DNA of 64,000 bases from Pseudomonas sp. B21-048 (GTDB lineage: Bacteria > Pseudomonadota > Gammaproteobacteria > Pseudomonadales > Pseudomonadaceae). Numbering within the stretch: position 1 is the stretch's first letter; every line of letters starts with the position of its first letter. A program made the translations under genes and the position numbers. This document shows, one piece after another, positions 58,726 to 64,000 of the stretch. The stretch is taken from assembly GCF_024748615.1 (NCBI RefSeq), contig NZ_CP087168.1, positions 1,550,001 to 1,614,000 on the forward strand, given 5' to 3'. The notes under the pieces were generated by a model. It was not told where the DNA came from and did not search any database. It saw nothing but the letters and a program-made list of their open reading frames with translations.

Positions 58726-59004
58726 ATGAACAAGCTCATTGTCGTGATAGCAGTACTGACATTGGCGGGCTGTACCACCAATGCCAAGACTCATGCGGTA
58801 CGCGGAGTCAGTGGCATAGAGATCGATTGTTCAGGGCTGGGCTCAGGATGGGAGAGGTGTCACAAGCGAGCCGCCAAGGAGTGTAAGGGTGCAGGCTATA
58901 AAGTCGTCGTAAGATCCGACGATGCAAAAGAAGAGGATGAATTCCCTTTCGGCTTCAATCCAGCGGGTTATCTGACGCGGACCATGCTGGTTATCTGTCG
59001 ATGA
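58726..59004 (+). CDS. Small lipoprotein, unknown function
   Basis: 92 residues. Type II signal peptide with lipobox LAGC (about residues 13-16), then a compact Cys-containing domain (GIEIDCSGLGSGWERCHKRA, AAKECKGAGYKVVV, MLVICR). Four cysteines in the mature part suggest disulfides. I do not recognise a characterised family. It lies alone between rpsA and ihfB. Confidence 0.78.
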   Translation: MNKLIVVIAVLTLAGCTTNAKTHAVRGVSGIEIDCSGLGSGWERCHKRAAKECKGAGYKVVVRSDDAKEEDEFPFGFNPAGYLTRTMLVICR

Positions 59005-59153
59005 GTAGGGGGTTGAGCAAGCCCGTGCTGCTCTGAAGTCGGGCTTCTCATTGTCAGGGTCGATATGTCAAGAACTCGGGCTGTTCAAATTCCTCCGGGC
59101 ATGCTAAAACCTTTGAAGCGCTGATCTAGCTGCTTGAAAAAGAAGGGAAAAAT

Positions 59154-59450
59154 ATGACGAAGTCGGAGTTGATCGAACGAATTGTCACCCATCAAGGGCT
59201 GCTCTCATCCAAGGATGTGGAGCTGGCCATCAAGACCATGCTTGAGCAAATGTCCCAATGTCTGGCCACCGGTGATCGAATCGAGATCCGTGGGTTTGGC
59301 AGCTTCTCCCTGCACTATCGCGCACCGCGCGTAGGTCGCAATCCTAAAACCGGTCAGTCCGTCAGCCTCGACGGCAAATTCGTTCCGCATTTCAAACCAG
59401 GCAAAGAACTGCGCGATCGCGTGAACGAGGACGAGGAGGAAGGGCTTTGA
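59154..59450 (+). CDS. ihfB: Integration host factor subunit beta
   Basis: 98-residue DNA-bending protein of the HU/IHF family: [15 protein letters not shown], the beta-arm region [21 protein letters not shown] with the intercalating Pro, and the C-terminal helix. The usual position after rpsA. The LapA-domain gene starts 28 bases downstream. Confidence 0.97.
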   Translation: MTKSELIERIVTHQGLLSSKDVELAIKTMLEQMSQCLATGDRIEIRGFGSFSLHYRAPRVGRNPKTGQSVSLDGKFVPHFKPGKELRDRVNEDEEEGL

Positions 59451-59477
59451 CAGCTGCCGCACTTCAAGGAACCGCTG

Positions 59478-59717
59478 ATGCATAACCTCAAGCGTGTACT
59501 TCTCGCTGTATTTGTTCTGTTGCTCGTTCTCGTCACCCTGGCATTCATTCTTGAGAACCAGCAAGGCGTGTCATTGCTGTTCCTGGGCTGGGCGGGTCCA
59601 CAGTTGCCGGTGTCGCTGATTCTGGTGATTGCGCTGCTGATCGGTATGGTGATAGGGCCGATACTCGGCTGGTTTCTGGGACGCACGTCCAAGGCGTCAC
59701 GCAAGCGCCTTGTCTGA
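59478..59717 (+). CDS. LapA-domain (DUF1049) membrane protein
   Basis: 79 residues with two membrane helices (about 8-28 and 40-62) in the LapA/YciS arrangement: RVLLAVFVLLLVLVTLAFILENQQ, then LPVSLILVIALLIGMVIGP. E. coli LapA acts with LapB in lipopolysaccharide assembly; that link is by family only. Probably cotranscribed with ihfB. Confidence 0.85.
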   Translation: MHNLKRVLLAVFVLLLVLVTLAFILENQQGVSLLFLGWAGPQLPVSLILVIALLIGMVIGPILGWFLGRTSKASRKRLV

Positions 59718-59771
59718 TAGCGAAACGCCTGTTGTATGTATCGAATTTGTGTCACAGCTTGTCCATATCCA

Positions 59772-59800
59772 TTAGTAAAACCTTCATTAAGCTGTAAAAT
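59772..59800 (+). promoter_or_regulatory. Candidate promoter of the rhamnose/O-antigen operon
   Basis: TGTAAAAT (extended -10 with TAAAAT at 59795-59800) and a weak -35 TTAGTA 17 bases upstream, giving a leader of about 140 bases before rmlB. No JUMPstart/ops element was recognised. Confidence 0.35.
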
Positions 59801-59944
59801 GCTGCGCTTGGTCGATAGGGCATTCCCGAATCGGTTCAGACTGACTTTGTCAGAAGCCACGGCTGACTTTGATGGCTTTTGCATTCATGGATTTGACAGT
59901 GCGCGGTTGGCGGTCCTGTCAGCAACTTAAGGGTATGGTTTCGC

Positions 59945-61021
59945 GTGAAAATTCTAGTTACCGGCGGCGCCGGGTTTATCGGCTCGGCAGTCATTCGTCA
60001 TATCATCTCCAACACTAACGACTCTGTCGTTAACGTCGATAAACTGACTTACGCCGGTAACCTTGAGTCGTTGGCCGAAGTCAGTCAGAACTCGCGTTAT
60101 GTATTCGAACGCGTCGACATTTGCGACCGCGATCAAGTCGATCGTGTCCTGCGTGAACACCAACCGGATGCCATCATGCACCTGGCCGCAGAGTCCCACG
60201 TTGACCGCTCGATCTCCGGTCCGTCTGAATTCATCCAGACCAACATCATCGGCACCTACACCTTGCTGGAAGCTGCGCGCCATTATTGGGCTGCGCTGGA
60301 TGATGCGCGTAAAGCCAACTTCCGCTTCCACCATATTTCCACCGACGAAGTCTACGGTGACCTCGAAGGTCCGGAAGACCTCTTTACCGAAACCACGCCG
60401 TATCAGCCAAGCTCGCCGTATTCGGCCAGCAAGGCCAGTTCCGATCATCTGGTTCGCGCCTGGGCTCGTACTTACGGCCTGCCGACCCTGGTCACCAACT
60501 GCTCGAACAACTACGGTCCATGCCACTTCCCTGAGAAGTTGATCCCGCTGATCATCCTCAATGCACTGGAAGGCAAGCCGCTGCCGGTTTATGGCAAAGG
60601 CAATCAGGTCCGTGACTGGCTCTACGTCGAAGACCATGCCCGCGCACTTTACAAAGTCGTGACCGAAGGCGTGATCGGCGAGACCTACAACATCGGTGGC
60701 CATAACGAGAAGCAAAACATCGAAGTGGTGCATACCCTGTGCGCACTGCTCGACGAACTGCGTCCGGATTCCGCTCATCGTCCACATGCCAGCCTGATCA
60801 CCTACGTTCAGGATCGCCCGGGCCATGACCAGCGCTACGCAATCGACGCCAGCAAAATTCAGCGCGAGCTGGGTTGGACGCCGGAAGAAACCTTCGAAAC
60901 CGGTATTCGCAAGACCGTCGAGTGGTACCTGAATAACACTGAATGGGTCGCTCACGTGAAGAGCGGCAGCTACCAGCAATGGATCGACCAGAACTACACG
61001 GATCGTTCGGACAACGCATGA
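59945..61021 (+). CDS. rmlB: dTDP-glucose 4,6-dehydratase
   Basis: Second step of dTDP-L-rhamnose synthesis. 358-residue extended SDR: NAD loop TGGAGFIGS, catalytic Tyr159 and Lys163 in YSASKASS, and [20 protein letters not shown] with the Asp-Glu pair of the active site. The start is a GTG at 59945. Stop overlaps rmlD by four bases. Confidence 0.96.
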   Translation: MKILVTGGAGFIGSAVIRHIISNTNDSVVNVDKLTYAGNLESLAEVSQNSRYVFERVDICDRDQVDRVLREHQPDAIMHLAAESHVDRSISGPSEFIQTNIIGTYTLLEAARHYWAALDDARKANFRFHHISTDEVYGDLEGPEDLFTETTPYQPSSPYSASKASSDHLVRAWARTYGLPTLVTNCSNNYGPCHFPEKLIPLIILNALEGKPLPVYGKGNQVRDWLYVEDHARALYKVVTEGVIGETYNIGGHNEKQNIEVVHTLCALLDELRPDSAHRPHASLITYVQDRPGHDQRYAIDASKIQRELGWTPEETFETGIRKTVEWYLNNTEWVAHVKSGSYQQWIDQNYTDRSDNA

Positions 61022-61911
61022 AAATTCTCCTGTTGGGAAAAAATGGCCAGGTAGGCTGGGAGCTGCAACGCTCCCTTGCGCCGCTCGGTGAATTGATCGC
61101 CCTGGACCGTCACCCGGTCGATGGTTTGAGCGGCGACCTGTCTGATCTCGATGCACTGCGCGCGACGATCCGTCAGGTCAACCCCGACATCATCGTCAAC
61201 GCAGCGGCTTACACTGCTGTCGATAAAGCCGAGTCCGAGACTGAGCTGGCCGACTGTGTGAACGGTCAGGCGAGTCAGGTCATGGCTGAAGAAGCAGCGT
61301 CCCTGGGCGCCTGGCTGATTCACTACTCGACCGACTACGTGTTCAGCGGTGAAGGCCTGAAGCCATGGCAAGAAACAGATGCCGTCGCCCCGGTGAATCA
61401 TTACGGCGCGAGCAAACTGGCCGGCGAGCAAGCGATTGCTGCCTCGGGTTGCAAGCACCTGATCTTCCGCACCAGCTGGGTCTATGGCGCGCGCGGCAAC
61501 AACTTCGCCAAGACCATGCTGCGCCTGGCCAAGGACCGCGACACCCTGAGCGTTATCGCCGACCAGATCGGTGCCCCGACCGGCGCGGATTTGATTGCCG
61601 ACGTGACGGCGCTGGCCATTCAGCGAGTCATTCAGCGTCCTGAGCTGGCGGGCCTGTATCACCTGGCGGCCGCCGGCGAAGTGTCCTGGCACGGCTATGC
61701 CAGCCATGTGATCGATTTTGCCAAGGCCAACGGTGAAGAACTCGCGGTCACGTCAATCAATCCGATAGACACAACCGCCTACCCAACACCGGCGCGCCGC
61801 CCTCTGAACTCACGGTTGAGCACTCAGAAGCTGCGCGACAATTTTTCTCTGCACTTGCCAGATTGGCAAAGTGGTGTCACCCGAATGCTTACGGAAGTTC
61901 TGAACAAATGA
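61018..61911 (+). CDS. rmlD: dTDP-4-dehydrorhamnose reductase
   Basis: Final step of dTDP-L-rhamnose synthesis. 297 residues: [11 protein letters not shown] cofactor loop, [23 protein letters not shown], and [10 protein letters not shown] active site. ATG 61018 overlaps rmlB; the upstream frame is rejected. The 3-keto-epimerase gene (rmlC) is not in this window between these genes. Confidence 0.95.
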   Translation: MKILLLGKNGQVGWELQRSLAPLGELIALDRHPVDGLSGDLSDLDALRATIRQVNPDIIVNAAAYTAVDKAESETELADCVNGQASQVMAEEAASLGAWLIHYSTDYVFSGEGLKPWQETDAVAPVNHYGASKLAGEQAIAASGCKHLIFRTSWVYGARGNNFAKTMLRLAKDRDTLSVIADQIGAPTGADLIADVTALAIQRVIQRPELAGLYHLAAAGEVSWHGYASHVIDFAKANGEELAVTSINPIDTTAYPTPARRPLNSRLSTQKLRDNFSLHLPDWQSGVTRMLTEVLNK

Positions 61912-62798
61912 AGACGACAAATCGTAAAGGCATCATCCTCGCTGGCGGCTCGGGCACTCGTCTGCATCCGCTGACTCTCGGCGTTTCCAAGCAGATGCTG
62001 CCGATCTACGACAAGCCGATGATCTTCTATCCGCTGTCGGTGCTGATGCTCGCCGGCATGCGCGAAATCCTGATTATCTCCACCCCTGAAGACCTGCCAT
62101 GTTTTCAAAAATTGCTGGGTGATGGCAGCCTGTACGGCATCAAGCTGACCTACGCCGAGCAACCTAGCCCGGACGGCCTAGCACAAGCCTTCATCATCGG
62201 CGAAGAATTCATCGGCCAAGACCCTTGCTGCCTGATCCTAGGCGACAATATCTTCTACGGTCAGCACTTCTCGGAAAACCTGCGTTCCGCCAGCACCCAA
62301 GAGCACGGCGCGACTGTATTTGGTTATCACGTGTCCGACCCGGAGCGTTTTGGTGTCGTCGAGTTCGACGCGGCCGGCCGCGCCTTGAGCATCGAAGAGA
62401 AGCCGCTTAAGCCGAAATCCAGCTACGCGGTGACGGGGCTGTACTTCTACGACAACCAGGTCGTCGAAATCGCCAAGAGCATCAAGCCGTCCGAGCGTGG
62501 CGAGCTGGAAATCACCGACGTTAACCGCGTGTACCTCGAGCAGAACACCCTCAATGTAGAAATGCTCGGACGCGGTTTTGCCTGGCTGGACACGGGGACT
62601 CACGACTCGTTGCTCGAGGCCAGTCATTTCGTGCACACGATCGAGCACCGTCAAGGCTTGAAAGTGGCCTGCCTGGAGGAGATCGCCTACCATAACGGTT
62701 GGATTACCGCTGAACAGTTGGGCGCTCAGGCCGATAAGCTGAAGAAGACTGGCTATGGTCAGTACCTGCAAAAACTGCTGGATTTGGATTCCCTCTGA
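61908..62798 (+). CDS. rmlA: Glucose-1-phosphate thymidylyltransferase
   Basis: First step of dTDP-L-rhamnose synthesis. 296 residues with the nucleotidyl-transferase motif [11 protein letters not shown] (13-23), [28 protein letters not shown] and [23 protein letters not shown] 61908 overlaps the rmlD stop by four bases. Confidence 0.96.
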   Translation: MKTTNRKGIILAGGSGTRLHPLTLGVSKQMLPIYDKPMIFYPLSVLMLAGMREILIISTPEDLPCFQKLLGDGSLYGIKLTYAEQPSPDGLAQAFIIGEEFIGQDPCCLILGDNIFYGQHFSENLRSASTQEHGATVFGYHVSDPERFGVVEFDAAGRALSIEEKPLKPKSSYAVTGLYFYDNQVVEIAKSIKPSERGELEITDVNRVYLEQNTLNVEMLGRGFAWLDTGTHDSLLEASHFVHTIEHRQGLKVACLEEIAYHNGWITAEQLGAQADKLKKTGYGQYLQKLLDLDSL

Positions 62799-62852
62799 GT
62801 CGAGAGGGTTTACTTTCAAACCTAGCGTTTAATCCGAGCAAGCAGGAATAGC

Positions 62853-63776
62853 ATGCCAGTAAAACATCCCAAGGTTGCAGTTTTGCTGGCTGCGTACAAC
62901 GGAATGCAGTGGATTGAGGAGCAATTGGTCTCGATTCTCGGCCAGTTATCGGTCGACGTTACCCTGTACATTAGCATCGACCCCTCTACTGACGGCACCG
63001 AGGCGTGGTGTAGAGCTTATGCGGCTGAGCATCCAGCAGTTGTAGTGCTTCCGGATGCCGACCGCTTCGGCGGAGCATCGCGCAACTTCTTTCGGTTGAT
63101 CCGGGACGTTGACTTCGATGGCTACGACTTCGTCGCCTTTGCCGACCAAGACGACATCTGGTATCCCGATAAGCTGCACAGAGCAACCCAGGTGTTGCAG
63201 GCACGAGGAGTAGATGCCTACTCCAGTAACGTGACGGCGTTCTGGCCAAACGGCAGAACCCTGCTGCTGGACAAGGCGCAGCCTCAGGTCGCCTGGGATT
63301 TTTTGTTCGAGGCAGCCGGGCCTGGCTGCACCTATGTTTTTAGAAAAAGCCTGATTGAAGCCTTGAAAGGCTCGATGCTCGCCAACTGGCAGCAACTGCA
63401 AGGTGTAACTTTGCATGATTGGTATTTCTACGCCTTTGCGCGCAGTTATGGTTACCGTTGGTATATCGACCCGTTACCCAGCATGGATTACCGGCAACAC
63501 GAGCGTAATCAGGTCGGTGCCAACACAGGCCTGAGTCCGTTGATCGCTCGTTACAAAACCATTCATGACGGTTGGTGGTTCGGTCAGGTTCACCTGATTG
63601 CAGATCTGGTGGGGCAGGGGACGAAGCCCTTTGAAGGCGTCTTGCTGCAATTACGGCGTACGGAACTGATGAAACTGTCCTTCAGTGCCTGGCAATGCAG
63701 GCGCCGGGTACGGGACAAGATTTTCTTCTTTTTTATCTGTTGGTTCACCGCGTTGATAGGAAACAAAGCTCAATGA
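62853..63776 (+). CDS. GT2-family glycosyltransferase (rhamnosyltransferase-like)
   Basis: 307-residue GT-A enzyme: VAVLLAAYNGMQWIEEQL start, DPSTDGT, and FADQDDIWYPDKL as the DxD site. The WYID...MDYRQHERNQVGAN C-terminal pattern is that of O-antigen rhamnosyltransferases, fitting its position right after rmlBDA. The acceptor is unknown. Overlaps the next gene by four bases. Confidence 0.85.
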   Translation: MPVKHPKVAVLLAAYNGMQWIEEQLVSILGQLSVDVTLYISIDPSTDGTEAWCRAYAAEHPAVVVLPDADRFGGASRNFFRLIRDVDFDGYDFVAFADQDDIWYPDKLHRATQVLQARGVDAYSSNVTAFWPNGRTLLLDKAQPQVAWDFLFEAAGPGCTYVFRKSLIEALKGSMLANWQQLQGVTLHDWYFYAFARSYGYRWYIDPLPSMDYRQHERNQVGANTGLSPLIARYKTIHDGWWFGQVHLIADLVGQGTKPFEGVLLQLRRTELMKLSFSAWQCRRRVRDKIFFFFICWFTALIGNKAQ

Positions 63777-64000
63777 CAGCCCCAAAGGTATTGGTCACGG
63801 GGGCAGGCGGTTTCGTGGGTGAGGCGCTGGTTTTCAGGATGTTGGTGGACAAACAGTTCGCTCCGATCGCAGCCGCTCGCAGTCCCACCCGGTTACAGGG
63901 TTTATGCCCGGTTGTACCCTTTGATCTGAATGATCCTGAAGCCTTGTCTGAGTTGAAGGAAGTAAGTGCGGTCGTCCACGCGGCGGCCAGAGTTCATGTG
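63773..64000 (+). CDS. NAD-dependent sugar epimerase/dehydratase, partial
   Basis: Opens with ATG at 63773 overlapping the glycosyltransferase stop. The visible 76 residues begin MTAPKVLVTGAGGFVGEAL, an extended-SDR dinucleotide fold, and reach VVHAAARVHV. Resembles UDP-sugar 4-epimerases or WbpV-type reductases that precede the initiating transferase in Pseudomonas O-antigen loci. The 3' end is cut by the window. Confidence 0.8.
   Translation, partial: MTAPKVLVTGAGGFVGEALVFRMLVDKQFAPIAAARSPTRLQGLCPVVPFDLNDPEALSELKEVSAVVHAAARVHV

Noticed and set aside
59736..59930. 64-codon open frame before rmlB
   Set aside because: Overlaps the likely rmlB promoter; composition and sequence look non-coding.

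Overview
This window looks like chromosomal DNA of a fluorescent pseudomonad (Pseudomonas fluorescens group). The evidence is the gene order (motD-parA-cheW, ccmABCDEFGHI, gyrA-serC-pheA-hisC-tyrA/aroA-cmk-rpsA-ihfB), the fused tyrA-aroA gene, the NAGGN osmoprotectant genes, and many REP-type palindromes of the kind usual in this group. Nearly everything resembles core genome; accessory character is concentrated in a few places. Identifications come from reading the proteins; no database search was possible.

Layout. 1-3.6 kb: the end of a flagellar/chemotaxis operon (motD, a ParA-type ATPase, a ParP-like CheW protein, cheW, a DUF2802 protein). 3.6-4.7 kb: a rearranged spot where a 134-bp block occurs twice without mismatch, 922 bp apart, with a small membrane-protein gene and a decayed copy of a neighbouring gene between. 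4.7-6.6 kb (minus): a FliK-like protein and a stand-alone FlhB C-terminal domain. 6.8-14.2 kb: the complete cytochrome c maturation operon, including the small ccmD, then a lipoprotein and a terminator. 14.4-15.0 kb: a hicAB toxin-antitoxin pair behind a perfect palindrome. 15.2-25.4 kb: an MFS transporter, the NAGGN cluster (M42 peptidase with an apparent frameshift, ngg, asnO), mnmC, pap and a small DUF6316 gene.

25.6-41 kb: an EamA transporter, fumC, a DUF2059 protein, bolA, trhO, a DsbA-like protein and an ABC exporter; then a 1562-codon, AT-rich gene on the minus strand whose C-terminus carries the motifs of a toxin-type nucleotide/nucleic-acid deaminase; then an RbdA-like GGDEF-EAL protein and a TenA-like protein. 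As I recall the P. aeruginosa PAO1 order (PA0854-PA0862), the exporter and rbdA are adjacent there, so the large gene appears to be inserted. It is the most novel item here: no immunity gene sits beside it, it lacks an obvious signal peptide, and it contains an A9 tract.

41-59.7 kb: a diguanylate cyclase, yciK, mupP, ubiG, mtaD, mtnA, gyrA and the aromatic/serine biosynthesis super-operon through cmk, rpsA, ihfB and a LapA-domain protein. These link methylthioadenosine salvage, ubiquinone synthesis, serine/aromatic amino-acid synthesis and translation. 59.9-64 kb: the start of an O-antigen locus, with dTDP-L-rhamnose synthesis (rmlB, rmlD, rmlA), a rhamnosyltransferase-like enzyme and a sugar epimerase that runs off the window.
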